Numbered from the stretch's first letter, positions 9,655 to 20,898 are shown. The stretch: DNA of 62,576 nucleotides from Pedosphaera sp. (GCA_025359965.1 JANYDC010000073.1:1-62576), one strand, 5' to 3'. Notes: generated by a model from the letters alone, not told the origin. Translations and numbers: made by a program.

Positions 9655-11159
9655 CGCAAATCAGGCCTTGGGATCAGGTTCATGGTATAATAGGCGGCAT
9701 CGTGCAGGAGGGGTTTGCCCTGGGAGGAACGGACTCCCGGCAGGTGGAGTTCGTGGACGTGGCCTTCGTGCAAACCATCAACCACGAGGTGGGCCGAGAG
9801 GCCGTTGGAGGAAACCTTGACGCTCTTGATGATGGGGACGGTGCGATCGACCTCGGGGCTGCCGTAGCTGCTTTGGTAGATGTAGGTATAGGTCTCGATT
9901 TTATAGGAGGCGATATTTTCAACAGCAGCCTTGTCGACGGGCTGGGTGAAGGTGAGGTCAAAACCGTCGGAGCGGGCTTTCATATCGAGGATCTCGAACG
10001 GGACTTGGCCAGTCCAGTTGAGGCGCTGCCAGGCGAAGGGTTTGCCGCCGCGCGCGCCCCAGCCGCGATCAGTGCCGCCGACGAAAAGGATTCCGGCGGG
10101 GGTCATTTCCAGGCTGAGGTTTCCCGAGGCGAAGCCTTCGCGGAAAGGGAAGAGAGCGCCCTGATAGCGGTCGTTCACTTTTTCCAAGGAAACGCGCATG
10201 ACAGTGCTGTGGGTTTGATCGCCCACGAAGAGTTGATCCTTGAAGGGGCCGAATTTGCCGCCGGTGACATCGACGGCAAAGCCACTGGCGGATTGACCCA
10301 TTTTGTTATAGGGAAACAAAATGGCGGGAGGCAGGAGCTGGGGAATTTTCTTGGCCTCGATGTGCATCCTGCTGCCGCTGATGGGATCGAGGGGCCGCGG
10401 CCCGAGGGCATCGGTCAGCTCATACCATTTGTTGCCGCTTGGGTTGCCCACAAAAGCGCCGGGCTTGAGCTGCTTGAGGGCACAAGCACCGTTCCATGGG
10501 CCTTGGTTGTCGGTGAAAAACATGTCACCCACGGCGTTGGTGCCGATGCCACCGGGTGAGCGCACGCCGCTGGAGGTTGGAATCATTTTGCCGTCGGGGG
10601 TGATGCGGAGGCACCAGCCGCGATAGGGGTCCTCGCTGGTGAAGGAGCCGGTCAGACAAAGTACGAGCCATAGATTGCCCTCGGGATCAAACTTGGAGCA
10701 AAAGGCGTATTCGTGATAATCGCCGTTGATGCCCCAGGCATCGGAAACGGTCTCGAAGCGGTCGGCGCGGCCATCGCCGTCGAGATCCTTCATGCGGGTG
10801 ATCTCGCCGCGTTGAGAGCAATAGAGCCAGCCATCACGGTAGGCCAGGCCCAGCACCTCGTGCAAACCACTGGCGAACTCGACGAATTTAACTTTGGAGA
10901 GATCGCGGCTTTGAGGGTTCTCCACCATGTAGATTTTGCCGAGGCGTGTGGAGATGGCGAGACGGCCGTCGGGCATCAACTGCTGCGCGCCGGCCTCCAA
11001 GACGATGTCCTCGGGAATGGGAAGGGAGGAGATTTCGTAGTACTTCGCCTCCTCGGAGGCGGTGTCGGCCCGGAGAGCAGGCGATGGAAAGACACCTGTG
11101 AGGCCCACTGCCGCCCATGCAAAAATTGATCGCATATAAATTCTTGTTGAAGGGTTCAC
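9651..11159 (-). CDS. Secreted beta-propeller protein (PVC dehydrogenase-like)
   Basis: A 502-residue exported protein of the sorbosone-dehydrogenase/PQQ-like beta-propeller type that PVC bacteria pair with cytochromes. The GTG start at 11159 overlaps the upstream cytochrome stop as GTGA. A signal peptide follows ([24 protein letters not shown]). Propeller-like repeats include [74 protein letters not shown] and [22 protein letters not shown]. The C-terminal 110 residues look like a separate beta-domain ([25 protein letters not shown]). With its neighbour it probably forms a periplasmic sugar- or alcohol-oxidising module, but the substrate is unknown. The alternative start is the ATG at 11135. 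Confidence 0.8.
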   Translation of the reverse strand: MNPSTRIYMRSIFAWAAVGLTGVFPSPALRADTASEEAKYYEISSLPIPEDIVLEAGAQQLMPDGRLAISTRLGKIYMVENPQSRDLSKVKFVEFASGLHEVLGLAYRDGWLYCSQRGEITRMKDLDGDGRADRFETVSDAWGINGDYHEYAFCSKFDPEGNLWLVLCLTGSFTSEDPYRGWCLRITPDGKMIPTSSGVRSPGGIGTNAVGDMFFTDNQGPWNGACALKQLKPGAFVGNPSGNKWYELTDALGPRPLDPISGSRMHIEAKKIPQLLPPAILFPYNKMGQSASGFAVDVTGGKFGPFKDQLFVGDQTHSTVMRVSLEKVNDRYQGALFPFREGFASGNLSLEMTPAGILFVGGTDRGWGARGGKPFAWQRLNWTGQVPFEILDMKARSDGFDLTFTQPVDKAAVENIASYKIETYTYIYQSSYGSPEVDRTVPIIKSVKVSSNGLSAHLVVDGLHEGHVHELHLPGVRSSQGKPLLHDAAYYTMNLIPRPDLR

Positions 11160-13951
11160 CAGACCAATTCCTCGACCATCAGGGCTTCACCGCCCTTAAA
11201 CGTCACAGGAAGGATAAGCTCCTGCGCGCCCGGCTCCCCGCGAATCACAGCGGCTCCGCCGTTGGAGAGCTTCACCCGGATCATCAGCTTGTCATCCACG
11301 AGATAACCCTCCGGCTTGGCTTCGATTTTTTTGCCGACTGCGGCGCGGAACCACAGATTGGCGGGATTTTGCGCGGTCTTGAATTTCAAAGTGCGCGCCA
11401 AAACCATGTCCACGCCTTCGGCGCGAGCCTTGGAGAGATCCTCCACTTCGACGCCATCAAATGAATAGAGGAAGGCCGGGCGGCGATCCTTATCGAGTTC
11501 ATACCCGCGCATCTGGAATCCGCCCTTGCGGCCGGTCACCGTCGGCCAGGTGGCTTTGTTGTCGGCCAATCGTGCCAAGGCCGGTCCTTGGGGCATGGCC
11601 AGCAGGTGATCACCCAATGGCGGTTCAAATCCTTCGCCGCGACCGGTGCTTTGATGGGCGGTGTCCATGAATGCGCCCTGCCAAATCAAGGCCAAGCGGA
11701 GGTCATTGGCGTCGAAGGCCAAGTTTACCTTCTCGGGGTAGCCCACCCCAATCGCACGTGTGCCCCCGCCTGTAATAAAGTTGCGGTAAATGACGGCTTC
11801 CTTGTCGGCCACCAATTCCTTGCGTCCCACCACCAGACCGGCGGGCACTTCCGCCTCACGACCTTTGGATAGGTACGCCCACACGGCATCGATTTGATTG
11901 GCGGTGTTGCCGTCGAGCACGTCGGTGTTAACCGCTTTGCCGTCCGGCCAGAAAGTGGGCATGCGCGTGCCGGGACGGAGCGAGGCTGGATTGATCATGT
12001 AAACCTGGAACCACTCTTTGCGCAGACGCTTGGTCATGGTGGTTAGATCAATGGCGGGAATACCCAACGATTTGTGATCGGCAAAAGTATGGCAGGACAC
12101 GCAAGTCAACCCGCCGGTCCCGACGAGTTTACGGCCTGATTTGGCGGCGCGCGAGTCATAGTCGGCCACTCGCGCTGTGCCGAAAGAACCATCCGCCGTG
12201 CTAAACAGGGCGGGCAGTTTTGCCACGGCGGCCTCCCCAAATTGGGGCATCCGTGTGGCCATATAAGGACGGACCGCGCCATGTTTGAGCAGCACTTCAC
12301 CCAGCCAATCCTCACGCAGCTTCCCGCCCACGCGGGTCAACAGCGGGGGAATACGGCCTTCATCACCCAAATCCACGTCATTGATGGTGCTGAAATAAGC
12401 CAGGCGACCAGGCACCGGGCCGCCGTTGCCATCGCGCTGGTGACAGGCGGCGCAGTTCAAAACGGCCATGGTGTGATTGATCTGCTCGGCGGGTGTGCGA
12501 GCCTTGCGCAGGCCAGCGGGATTGGAAATAACTTTGCGCAAAGAGGCACGTTGCGTGTCGTTGAACGCGAACTTCGGCGCTTTGGCCGGAACGGCATCCG
12601 CGAGACATCCGTTGTTGGCAGCCAGTTCCGCCAAGGGCTTGGCCGCAGTCGCCACTGTGTCTGTCCCGGTATGGCAGGCTGCGCAATTATATTGGGCGAA
12701 AGCCTGTTTGCCACGGGCGGCACGCGCAGGGTCCGAGGCAAAAGCGGCATCATCCAGCGGCTGCATGGGAAGGCCGCTATGGCTAAGGGCACTAGCAGGA
12801 ATCAACTCTCTCTTAGCGCCGGGCGGCTGCCATTTGACCTGTAACTCCGATCCCGAGCCACCATTGAAAAAAGTCACCAAAATCGAGTGCGCTCCGGGCT
12901 TGAGATCAATCTTGCCGCGCTTGGCCTGGGGTGCATGAGTGCCGCCGTTGTCCACCACCATTTGACCGTCGATAAAGAGACGCGAACCATCGTCCGAAGT
13001 GATTTCAAAACCGTGGCTTCCGTTGGTGGTTACGTTGATTTGGCCCTCAAAACGCACGCCAAAATTTTCGGCGCGATGAGGGAGAGTCAGATCCAGTCCG
13101 GCCTGAACCCCGCCGCGCAATGGGGTGAGTTTCTCCAAGTCCTCAAGATCGTTAATATCGCCCTCATAATAGCGGTATTGGATGCCCGACAGGTGCTGAG
13201 CCTCGCCTTTGCTGCTTTGTTCGCGAAGCAGGTACATTGCAATTGCGTCCGCGTCGCTCTGGTTGAGACTCAGCGAAGGCATGCGACCTGATGGATGAAA
13301 ATGCGTCGGATCCTTGAGGAATTTCGCTAAATTGGCGTGCTCGTATTTTTTGGCCAAGGGGCCGAAAGGCACTGATTCATCCTTTAGCGAGGTGTCGAGC
13401 GTCTTGGCTGCATCTGGATTCTTTGGGTGAATCTCCGCCAAAGATTCAGATGGCGCATGACAGGCCACGCATCCGACTGTGTGAAACAACTCGCGGCCTC
13501 GGTTGAGCAGACCAGGGTCGAAAGCCGCTTTGGCGGCAGGCGTCTGCTGAGAAACGAGAAAATGAACCAAATCCTCAACCACTTCTGCGCGTCCGCTTTC
13601 GCCAAGGCTGTGCAAGGCATCCGGCATGGTTGTCCCAGGCTGTGCGGCTGTTGGATTCAAGAGGTATGCCCGGAGAAATTGGGGCGTCACAGCTAAGCCA
13701 TCTTTGCCCACTACGGGACCCGAACCCTTGTAAAAAGTGCGTTCGGAGGGATTGTGGCAGGACTGGCATTGCAGAGACTCCAACAGAGTCTCGCCTGGAT
13801 CAACCTCCAGCGGACGTGCCAAGGCCGGACCCATCACTGGGTGAGCAGCAGCCCTCCATGATTGACCATGGCCCAACCACACCAAACTCCCCACGATTAG
13901 GGCGCGCCGAATTGCTTGACTGAGTCGCATAACGTTGAAATGTGGAGGCAT
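11156..13951 (-). CDS. Secreted five-haem c-type cytochrome with PA14 domain
   Basis: About 931 residues with five CxxCH haem-attachment motifs in order: CQSCH, CVACH, CAACH, CAACH and CVSCH. A PA14 domain is inserted between the second and third ([18 protein letters not shown] through [23 protein letters not shown] to [18 protein letters not shown]). PA14 modules usually bind carbohydrate, so this looks like an electron-accepting partner for an extracytoplasmic sugar oxidase. That is probably the beta-propeller encoded next, with GTGA overlap. I placed the start at ATG 13951 so that the hydrophobic segment [13 protein letters not shown] forms a signal peptide. ATG 13930 is an equally good candidate, and an in-frame ATG at 14029 would bury the signal. 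Confidence 0.85.
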   Translation of the reverse strand: MPPHFNVMRLSQAIRRALIVGSLVWLGHGQSWRAAAHPVMGPALARPLEVDPGETLLESLQCQSCHNPSERTFYKGSGPVVGKDGLAVTPQFLRAYLLNPTAAQPGTTMPDALHSLGESGRAEVVEDLVHFLVSQQTPAAKAAFDPGLLNRGRELFHTVGCVACHAPSESLAEIHPKNPDAAKTLDTSLKDESVPFGPLAKKYEHANLAKFLKDPTHFHPSGRMPSLSLNQSDADAIAMYLLREQSSKGEAQHLSGIQYRYYEGDINDLEDLEKLTPLRGGVQAGLDLTLPHRAENFGVRFEGQINVTTNGSHGFEITSDDGSRLFIDGQMVVDNGGTHAPQAKRGKIDLKPGAHSILVTFFNGGSGSELQVKWQPPGAKRELIPASALSHSGLPMQPLDDAAFASDPARAARGKQAFAQYNCAACHTGTDTVATAAKPLAELAANNGCLADAVPAKAPKFAFNDTQRASLRKVISNPAGLRKARTPAEQINHTMAVLNCAACHQRDGNGGPVPGRLAYFSTINDVDLGDEGRIPPLLTRVGGKLREDWLGEVLLKHGAVRPYMATRMPQFGEAAVAKLPALFSTADGSFGTARVADYDSRAAKSGRKLVGTGGLTCVSCHTFADHKSLGIPAIDLTTMTKRLRKEWFQVYMINPASLRPGTRMPTFWPDGKAVNTDVLDGNTANQIDAVWAYLSKGREAEVPAGLVVGRKELVADKEAVIYRNFITGGGTRAIGVGYPEKVNLAFDANDLRLALIWQGAFMDTAHQSTGRGEGFEPPLGDHLLAMPQGPALARLADNKATWPTVTGRKGGFQMRGYELDKDRRPAFLYSFDGVEVEDLSKARAEGVDMVLARTLKFKTAQNPANLWFRAAVGKKIEAKPEGYLVDDKLMIRVKLSNGGAAVIRGEPGAQELILPVTFKGGEALMVEELVW

Positions 13952-14101
13952 GATGACCGCCACGCGTTTGGACGGCAAGCATCCACCTGCAAATTCGGAT
14001 AAAAATGCGGTTCGGGGTCTTCCCGACATCGGAATATTTTCGTCGCGACGAATCTCAAGCCTTTCATCACCGTCAAAATGATTTTGCTTTGGAATGCCGA
14101 T

Positions 14102-14392
14102 TCACTGCCCTTTGTTCTGACGCTGGGCGCGATAAATACTTAACAGGTCGGTGACCAGAATGCCCTCGATTCGCATGCCAGTGTAGTTGGCATCCTCAAT
14201 GGTCAAGTCGCTCAAACAAGCATTGCGAATTTTCGCGCCGGTAAAAGCGACATTTTCGAAAGAGGCCCCGCGAAGGCTCACGTCATCAAAAGAAGCACCA
14301 CTCAATTTGGCGTTGGCAAATCGGGAGCCAGACAAATCGACGTTTACCGCGAGATAGCTACCACTCTTGAGTTCGGTATTCATAAGCAACAA
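14102..14392 (-). CDS. Small pentapeptide-repeat protein
   Basis: A 96-residue protein made largely of A(D/N)Lxx-type pentapeptides: VDLSG SRFAN AKLSG ASFDD VSLRG ASFEN VAFTG AKIRN. Such repeats fold as a right-handed quadrilateral beta-helix. Functions vary from DNA mimicry to structural roles and cannot be predicted here. It has no signal peptide and is probably cytoplasmic. It is oriented like the cytochrome operon, about 150 bases upstream of it. ATG 14383 is an alternative start. Confidence 0.75.
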   Translation of the reverse strand: MLLMNTELKSGSYLAVNVDLSGSRFANAKLSGASFDDVSLRGASFENVAFTGAKIRNACLSDLTIEDANYTGMRIEGILVTDLLSIYRAQRQNKGQ

Positions 14393-14488
14393 CTACCATC
14401 TCCCGGTACAGCCAAGACTGGCTTGCTCACAAGTTTAAACTGCCAAAAACAAGAAAAGCAGCAGTCGGTGGGGGAAGGGCTTCGAATC

Positions 14489-15445
14489 TCAAGGCCTGTT
14501 GACCAAACTATAAAAGCTGACCGCCTCACCTTTGGCGGAAGTATCGGGGAAATCGAACGCTCCGCCCGCTGGCATGGTGTAGACGCCCAAACTGGAGGGA
14601 GCGAAATTGAGATCGCTGGTCACAAGCAATTCGTAGTTCAAGCCGGGTTCGCCAAAGGCCCTTACCACAAAGGTTCCGTCAGCCTTGTGTTCGATGGTTT
14701 CAATGTAAGGAGGGATCGAATCCACGGCCTCTGCCACGATCCGGTAATCGTCGAAAATCATATAGTTATCGCCGGGTAGTGCGGTGTTGCCGATGACCCA
14801 CACCGCGTCGATGTCGCCGAAGGTCAACGCCGTGCCCGGAGCCGCCATGCGCTCGCCGCTCACGACCACGAGTCCGTTCAAGGCCATGCTCCAGGTGTTC
14901 CGGGTGTAGTTCATCCACACTTCAAGCCGATAGGTGCCGTCGAATTCAAAGCGGGTGGCAGTGTCCATGAAAGTGCCGTCGTCACGAATCACGCTGATCG
15001 CCCTGTCGCGGGTTGAGAAATCCAGCGAGAAGAACCTCGTGCCATTGGTACTATAAACGCTCCACCGAAAATCGTCATCGTGACCATTTGTTGAAGGCAC
15101 AATTTCTAATTCCACACTGAAGTGCAGCACCGAAATTCCCTGAGGAACAGGATTGACTGAAAGCGGTTTCCAAACAGTGGTGATGGCCTTGGTGTCCGTG
15201 GGACGAGTGAACCCAATGTAAGCCTGCGAACCCCGTCCCGGAAAGGCATCGACAAGGAAACCATTTCCACCCGTGCCATCAATGACCCAGCCCAGCTGGC
15301 CGGCCAGATCGAAGACCAGATTGTAGCCCTCGTTCGTTTCAAACCCGGTTTGATAAATCAAAACGGGCTCGGTGATTGGAGGTGCAGCCACAACCGCGCG
15401 GCAAACCATCAGCAGGACTACGACGAGCGCAGTGAAGCGTATCAT
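14489..15445 (-). CDS. Secreted protein with LamG/concanavalin-like region, unknown
   Basis: A 318-residue exported protein. I chose ATG 15445 because MIRFTALVVVLLMVCRAVVAA is a clean signal peptide. The frame stays open a further 131 codons upstream, but that part has shadow-like composition and overlaps the preceding gene. The mature protein begins YQTGFETNEGYN and is rich in beta-strand-like stretches resembling concanavalin-type lectin domains (FRWSVYSTNGTRFFSLDFSTRDR, YRLEVWMNYTRNTWSMALNGL). The final ~70 residues (FVVRAFGEPGLNYELLVTSDLN) look like a C-terminal module I associate with secreted verrucomicrobial proteins. It lies 13 bases downstream of the DUF6600 lipoprotein gene and is probably cotranscribed. 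No enzymatic motif is seen. Confidence 0.75.
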   Translation of the reverse strand: MIRFTALVVVLLMVCRAVVAAPPITEPVLIYQTGFETNEGYNLVFDLAGQLGWVIDGTGGNGFLVDAFPGRGSQAYIGFTRPTDTKAITTVWKPLSVNPVPQGISVLHFSVELEIVPSTNGHDDDFRWSVYSTNGTRFFSLDFSTRDRAISVIRDDGTFMDTATRFEFDGTYRLEVWMNYTRNTWSMALNGLVVVSGERMAAPGTALTFGDIDAVWVIGNTALPGDNYMIFDDYRIVAEAVDSIPPYIETIEHKADGTFVVRAFGEPGLNYELLVTSDLNFAPSSLGVYTMPAGGAFDFPDTSAKGEAVSFYSLVNRP

Positions 15446-15458
15446 AATTGTTCTCTGT

Positions 15459-17639
15459 TCAGCGGGGTTCGCGATGGACGTTGCCTGGTCCGCTCGGGGC
15501 GGGGCGGCTTGGAGCCTGACCTTGTGATGGAGCAGGAGCAGAAGGCGCAGGTCGCTCAACCGGGGCCGGTGCGCGATAGACAGGGGCCGGTGCAGCAGGT
15601 GCGGGGCGGTAGACTTGCGCTGGGGCGGGCTGGACGGGGGCCCGATAGACCGGTGCTGGCGCGGGAACAGGCGCAGCATTGCGCAGGACTGGTTCCGTCC
15701 TATAAACCGTGGGCGGTCTGGCAGCTTCTGCGATTGGAAGGCGAGCGGCGGGTTCGGAGCGGTAGACCGTGGCAGGCACGGGTGCGGACCGTGTCCCCTG
15801 AGCTGGCGTTGGTGCGAAATTGCTTTGAACCGGCTCACTCCGATTCACCGTGCCCGGAGTAGCAGGACGGGACGGGGGCTCACCACGGGTTGGTGTTTCC
15901 TGCCTTTGGGCGGCGGCATTGACCCCGCTAGGGAGGCCAACCGTGTTCGGTACTCGCGGAGGCACGTCTCTGCGAACCACTGGCGGAGGATTGCCCGAAG
16001 GTGTCGTCCGTGCGGTGATTTCGCGACTGCCCGATGGAACCGCCGGGGAAACCTCGCTGCGAGCTGTTTGCGGACGCAAAGCGGTAGGCAGGGTTGGGCG
16101 CACCATTTCCTGCCGCGTGGCGGTGGGACCGCCCGGCGTGGCCACTAGACCACTAGCGGGCGCAACAGTTCTCGGTGTGCCGACTGGCGTGTTGGAGGCA
16201 GGCCTGTTCAGCGGTGCGGCCTCGGCACGCGCCACGATGTCGGAAGCCTGGGTGTGGACTGAAGGTCCAGTGGGGCGATGCACCACCAATGTGCTTCCTT
16301 CGCGAGATATCTTCTCGGGACGGATGGTTGTAGTGGAATTCGGTGTTTCGCGAACCGCAAGACGAGGGATCTCACCACGGGTTGATCCGGCGACCATGGC
16401 AACGGGAACACCTGAATTAATGTACACGTTGTTATTGTTCCCGTTAATATTGACTGTGGTGCTGTTGTTATAAAAATGCTGGGCGTTGGGGCGGCCAATC
16501 AAGTGATCCACAGGTCTGCGTCCGCAAAGATTTCCCAAACCCACCACCACATAAGCGTCCCAGCCGAGACCAAAGCCGACCCCTATCGAGCTGTGGCCAC
16601 CTACGTAGCTAAAACCAACGCCAGCGCGCCAATGCGCGGAGGGAGGCAAAGGTGCCCAACCGCAATAGGCGTTATTATACCGCCAGTCCACCCAGGCCGG
16701 ACCCCAAGTGGTGTCGGGAATCCAGACCCAGCCGTAGCCTCCGTGCCGGGCCCAGCGCCCGTAGTGGAATGGCGCCCAACCCCATGAGTAGTCAGAATGC
16801 CAATACCAACCATAATCCGAGTGATACCACCGCCCCGAATTCAGATAGGGCTGCCAACCCACTCCCATGGTAGAAACGCTGGGGCGCCAGCAAAGTCCAT
16901 ATCCATCAACCGTCACCCAGGAGCCGTAAGGAGCCAAAGAGGAATAAAAATATTGGTAAGTGACCTGTTGTTCAGGCGGCATGGCTTGGATCACTTGCGC
17001 TGGCGCTTCGACCTGATAAACGGTCTGGTACTGCTGCGCGGGAGCGGCCGCTTCAGCCGGAACCGCCACAGGCGGAGCGGGATTGGTCTGCAACGGCGCG
17101 TCCGCAGGGGCCTGTGAAGTGGCCTGCGGGCCAGATACAGGAGTTCCGACCGCATCTGCTCTCTGCACACCAACCTCGGTTCCCGCATTTCCATCATGAC
17201 TCAGCATGGCGGCGATGACCTCAGAGGAAAGTCCAAGATCGTTGAGATAAAGAATGTCCTCCGAGCTGAGATCAAACGGCTGGATTGCCCGGTGGACGAA
17301 CGCCACCAAAACGACGTCGCTCAGACCGCCTTGAGCCATTTTAATAATTTCGGTGGTGGCCTCGCCCAAGGTAACGTTCGGCGGAGGCACTGGCGGAGCA
17401 ACGACTCCTGTCGTATTAGTGCTCTCGGCCGTACTCCCCAGAACAGACGTATTGGTCACCGCACTCGTGGAGACAGCAGTGTTAGTCGCAACAGAAGCCT
17501 CGTTATTGGTGGCAAGCTGGGCACGCCCCTGAGCCTTGTCATTGGCAACCACGTTTGCGCCAGGCTGGCATCCTACCAAAAGCCCGGTCAAAATTAGCGC
17601 TGCGACCACGCCCATTCGCCGGGAAAGCTGTGTGTTCAT
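15459..17639 (-). CDS. DUF6600-type lipoprotein with Pro-rich repeat tail
   Basis: About 726 residues. I chose ATG 17639 because it gives a lipoprotein signal with a lipobox (VAALILTGLLVGC). The frame is open to 17753 without a better start. After a Thr/Asn-rich linker come two helix-rich segments near residue 100 (TTEIIKMAQGGLSDVVLVAFV). A tryptophan/tyrosine-rich DUF6600-like domain follows with tandem units such as APYGSWVTVDGYGLCWRP, DYGWYWHSDYSWGWAPFHYGRW and YGWVWIPDTTWGPAWVDWRY. The last ~300 residues are low-complexity, rich in Pro, Ala and Arg, with repeated VYRxP. A membrane-anchored envelope protein is likely; its function is unknown. It is the first gene of a two-gene unit. Confidence 0.8.
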   Translation of the reverse strand: MNTQLSRRMGVVAALILTGLLVGCQPGANVVANDKAQGRAQLATNNEASVATNTAVSTSAVTNTSVLGSTAESTNTTGVVAPPVPPPNVTLGEATTEIIKMAQGGLSDVVLVAFVHRAIQPFDLSSEDILYLNDLGLSSEVIAAMLSHDGNAGTEVGVQRADAVGTPVSGPQATSQAPADAPLQTNPAPPVAVPAEAAAPAQQYQTVYQVEAPAQVIQAMPPEQQVTYQYFYSSLAPYGSWVTVDGYGLCWRPSVSTMGVGWQPYLNSGRWYHSDYGWYWHSDYSWGWAPFHYGRWARHGGYGWVWIPDTTWGPAWVDWRYNNAYCGWAPLPPSAHWRAGVGFSYVGGHSSIGVGFGLGWDAYVVVGLGNLCGRRPVDHLIGRPNAQHFYNNSTTVNINGNNNNVYINSGVPVAMVAGSTRGEIPRLAVRETPNSTTTIRPEKISREGSTLVVHRPTGPSVHTQASDIVARAEAAPLNRPASNTPVGTPRTVAPASGLVATPGGPTATRQEMVRPTLPTALRPQTARSEVSPAVPSGSREITARTTPSGNPPPVVRRDVPPRVPNTVGLPSGVNAAAQRQETPTRGEPPSRPATPGTVNRSEPVQSNFAPTPAQGTRSAPVPATVYRSEPAARLPIAEAARPPTVYRTEPVLRNAAPVPAPAPVYRAPVQPAPAQVYRPAPAAPAPVYRAPAPVERPAPSAPAPSQGQAPSRPAPSGPGNVHREPR

Positions 17640-18141
17640 ACGGTCTTTGACAATTTCCACCGCAAAACGCGCATTGTCAAAGCCTGCCTCAGGCAAAGCG
17701 GTCTCAGGGGGAGGGATACACCGGGAGTGGGGAATCTGATTGTGGCTGTTCATAAAACGAAGATTTACCTCGAAGGTGTGTTTTTGTGATCTGAAGTATC
17801 AGTTCATGTTAACTCAGGATCAGACGATCCATCTGTCTGCCTATTCAAAAACCGCCATGCCCCCGCTTTGGAGCGATGGGCGTTAGTCTGGCACAGATCG
17901 CCCTATCTCCGTCTTTTTCCTCGCTTTGCCGGTCAACCGACGTCTCTCAGTCCGCCGGATTTCCCCAAAAGCACTCTCGACCCATTCAGAGGGTTCGCGT
18001 ATCAATCTCCTTTGATCAGATTTGTAAGCCTGAAATGACCGGTTTTAACACATGGGCCAAAGGGGGAATTTTTCTGCAGGATCACTTTGTCCTGCCAACC
18101 GTTCGTTTTGATCGTTGCCTTGATGCCAGCGGAGGCTGCGC
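17640..18141. other. Divergent intergenic region, no gene seen
   Basis: This ~500-bp stretch separates the minus-strand lipoprotein gene from the plus-strand RND gene and must hold both promoters. I see no convincing sigma70 pair, RNA gene or repeat. The only useful signal is GGAGG at 18131-18135, six bases before a TTG codon at 18142. Confidence 0.5.
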
Positions 18142-20898
18142 TTGATTGATCCTGAGTCCAAAGCAGGCTCACTGGTGGAACGGGTGCTGGCCTGGCTCGC
18201 TCGCTTGGTTTGGCTGCATCCGGGATGGTTTCTATGGCCCCAATTCGCACTTTTTGGACTGTGCGTCTGGTTCACCATCCACAAGCTGGATTTCAGCACT
18301 AACCGTGATGACTTGGTGGGTTCCGACAAGAAGTACCATCACCAGTACCTTGAATATAAGAAAGAATTCCAAGGGCAGGAGGATTTGGTCGTTGTCGTCG
18401 AAAGCGAGGATCAGGAGAAAAACCGACAGTTCGTGGAGCGGTTGGGGGCCAAACTGGATCTCGAAACCAATCTCTTCCCTTTTGTCTTTTACAAGGGCGA
18501 CTTGAAAATGCTGGGGCCCAAGGCACTTCTATTCTTGGACGAGTTAAGTTTGAAGGAGTTACAAAAGACTCTCGGCGAATATCGCCCTTTTATCACCCAA
18601 TTCGCTCAAACCACAAATCTGAATTCGCTGTTTCAACTGGTGAACCGCCAGTTCAGGTCTGCGAAACAGGAAGAAAATGAGGAGAATGCATCCATGGTGA
18701 AAGCCCTCCCCGCCCTGCAACGGGTGGTTGATCTGGCCCACGATGCCCTCAAACGTACCGGACTCCCACCTTCGCCAGGTGTCACCACATTTTTTGATGC
18801 CGGCACGGAGGCTCAGGAGCAGCTGTACATCACCTTCGGCAAAGGGGCGATGTATCTGGTGAATGCCCGAACAGGCAAAGCCAGCGACAACGAAGAGGCC
18901 GTGCGGAGGCTGCGCGAGCTGACCGTCGAAACCCAACACGAGGTTCCCGGCGTCAATGTAGCACTGACCGGCGAACCTGTACTGGAGGTGGACGAGATGA
19001 ATCAATCCACCCGGGACTCCATCATCGCCACCATTCTTTCCCTGACCCTCTGCGCGCTTCTTTTTATCTACAGCTATCGCCAGACCGGACGGCCGTTGAA
19101 AGCCACGCTTTGTTTGGTCGTGGGTCTGGGTTACACCATGGGTTACACCACTCTGGTGGTAGGGCACCTAAACATCCTTACCGTGACGTTTCTTCCTATT
19201 CTGATAGGCCTAGCCATTGATTTTGGCATCCATCTGATCACGCGTTATGAGGAGGAACTGCGGCGCGGCCGAAGCGTGCCATTCGCGCTTCAGAAAGCCA
19301 TGATTAACACAGGCATGGGAATTCTAACAGGCGCGTTGACCACTGCGGGCGCATTCTTCGCCATGGCCCTGACGGATTTTAAGGGCATTCAGGAAATGGG
19401 TATCATCACCGGCGGAGGCATGTTGATTTGTCTGCTGCCCATGATGACCCTTTTGCCCGTCCTTTTGGGCCGGGGAACTCAGAACACGATGGATCGGCGC
19501 GGCCACGGCCAGAAACCGAAAAGGGAGATCATAGAACAGTTCTGGCTTAATCGTCCACGCATGGCCCTGGTCTGCTCTGCCACCCTCTGTCTGTTGGCCG
19601 TGACCCAGTTCCACAAAATCTATTTCGATTACAACCTGCTCAACATGCAGTCGGCAAATCTTCCTGCCGTGGTCTTTGAGCATAAACTGATCAATTCCTC
19701 CTCCAAATCAGTGTTGTTTGCAGTCTCCGTCGCCACCAACGCAGCTCAGGCGACTGATCTGGAGCACCGTTTTACCAACCTGACAACGGTGGCCAGTGTT
19801 GATAGCATGGCCGGTTTCCTTGGAACCCAAAGTGCCGATAAACTCGCCCTCATTGGAACAATAAAAAAGGACCTCGCCACCCTTCACTTTCCTGAACTCG
19901 ACAATCGTCCTGCTGATGTAAATGCCTTGAGTTTAACGCTTTGGTCTCTAAAAGGATACCTTGGTCTGGCCCTTGAGGCGGTTGAAGCGGAGCTGAAACC
20001 AGACCCAGCCCTGATAGCGAATTTGCGGGCCTTAAGTAAGTCCATCGAGGAATTTCGTCGCACCATGCTGAGCATGAACCGACCGCTTGCAGCCAGCCGA
20101 TTAGGCCTATACCAGATGGCCCTGCTTGAGGACGTGGGGCAGACCTTTAGCACCCTGCGCAATCAGGACAACTCCGGCTTGGGCAGGGTGGAGGATCTGC
20201 CCATGCAATTGCGAAGCCGTTTTGTCGGCAAAACCGGCAAGCTCCTTTTACAGGTAAACCCAAAGCAGGACGTTTGGGATCACGACAACCAAAAGCATTT
20301 CGTGGACGACTTGCGCACTGTGGATCCTTCGATTACAGGAACGCCCGTGCAGCTGCTGGAATATACCACCCTACTTAAGGATAGTTATATCCAGGCTGCG
20401 TGGTATGCGTTGGTAGCCATTATCATCTTGGTATTCATACACTTCCGCAGCATTTCTTGCGTCCTCCTCGCCCTCTTGCCTGTGGCCATGGGTACCGTTT
20501 GGATGCTGGGAATCATGGGAATCACTGGTACGCCTTTCAATCCGGCCAACATAATGACTCTTCCTTTGGTGATCGGCATTGGCGTGACCAACGGCATCCA
20601 TATTCTCAATCGCTTTGCCGAAGAACAAAATCCCAGCATTCTGGCGCTGAGCACCGGTAAAGCGGTCTTAGTTTCTGGGCTTGCCACCATCGCAGGCTTC
20701 GGAAGCCTTATTCCCGCAAAACATCAGGGCATATCAAGCTTGGGCATGGTTATGTCTGTCGGCGTGGCTGCCTGCATGTTCGCCGCCTTGACCTTCCTCC
20801 CCGCTCTCCTCACTCTCCTTACCAAACATGGCTGGTGCATGAAGAAACCCAGTGACGAAAATGCACAATCGCCACTGGGTCGGGAGGAACCGAGGTGA
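18142..20898 (+). CDS. RND/MMPL exporter, HpnN-like
   Basis: A 918-residue inner-membrane RND-superfamily protein resembling HpnN, the hopanoid-associated transporter. I chose the TTG start at 18142 because GGAGG lies six bases upstream and no ATG or GTG fits before the first membrane segment. Architecture: an N-terminal transmembrane helix (LHPGWFLWPQFALFGLCVWF), a periplasmic loop of ~270 residues, a five-helix bundle containing LPILIGLAIDFGIHLITRYEEEL, a second loop, and a second bundle with NIMTLPLVIGIGVTNGIHILNRFAEE. The duplicated acidic or polar residues in helix 4 and the GxxxD-like signature fit MMPL/RND transporters. With the downstream MlaE, MlaF and MlaD it suggests lipid movement between membranes. 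No hopanoid synthesis gene is in the window. Confidence 0.85.
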   Translation: MIDPESKAGSLVERVLAWLARLVWLHPGWFLWPQFALFGLCVWFTIHKLDFSTNRDDLVGSDKKYHHQYLEYKKEFQGQEDLVVVVESEDQEKNRQFVERLGAKLDLETNLFPFVFYKGDLKMLGPKALLFLDELSLKELQKTLGEYRPFITQFAQTTNLNSLFQLVNRQFRSAKQEENEENASMVKALPALQRVVDLAHDALKRTGLPPSPGVTTFFDAGTEAQEQLYITFGKGAMYLVNARTGKASDNEEAVRRLRELTVETQHEVPGVNVALTGEPVLEVDEMNQSTRDSIIATILSLTLCALLFIYSYRQTGRPLKATLCLVVGLGYTMGYTTLVVGHLNILTVTFLPILIGLAIDFGIHLITRYEEELRRGRSVPFALQKAMINTGMGILTGALTTAGAFFAMALTDFKGIQEMGIITGGGMLICLLPMMTLLPVLLGRGTQNTMDRRGHGQKPKREIIEQFWLNRPRMALVCSATLCLLAVTQFHKIYFDYNLLNMQSANLPAVVFEHKLINSSSKSVLFAVSVATNAAQATDLEHRFTNLTTVASVDSMAGFLGTQSADKLALIGTIKKDLATLHFPELDNRPADVNALSLTLWSLKGYLGLALEAVEAELKPDPALIANLRALSKSIEEFRRTMLSMNRPLAASRLGLYQMALLEDVGQTFSTLRNQDNSGLGRVEDLPMQLRSRFVGKTGKLLLQVNPKQDVWDHDNQKHFVDDLRTVDPSITGTPVQLLEYTTLLKDSYIQAAWYALVAIIILVFIHFRSISCVLLALLPVAMGTVWMLGIMGITGTPFNPANIMTLPLVIGIGVTNGIHILNRFAEEQNPSILALSTGKAVLVSGLATIAGFGSLIPAKHQGISSLGMVMSVGVAACMFAALTFLPALLTLLTKHGWCMKKPSDENAQSPLGREEPR

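Noticed and set aside
14489..15838. Longer (449-aa) version of the secreted LamG-like gene
   Set aside because: The extra 131 N-terminal residues overlap the DUF6600 gene, are rich in Pro/His/Arg like shadows, and would bury the signal peptide.
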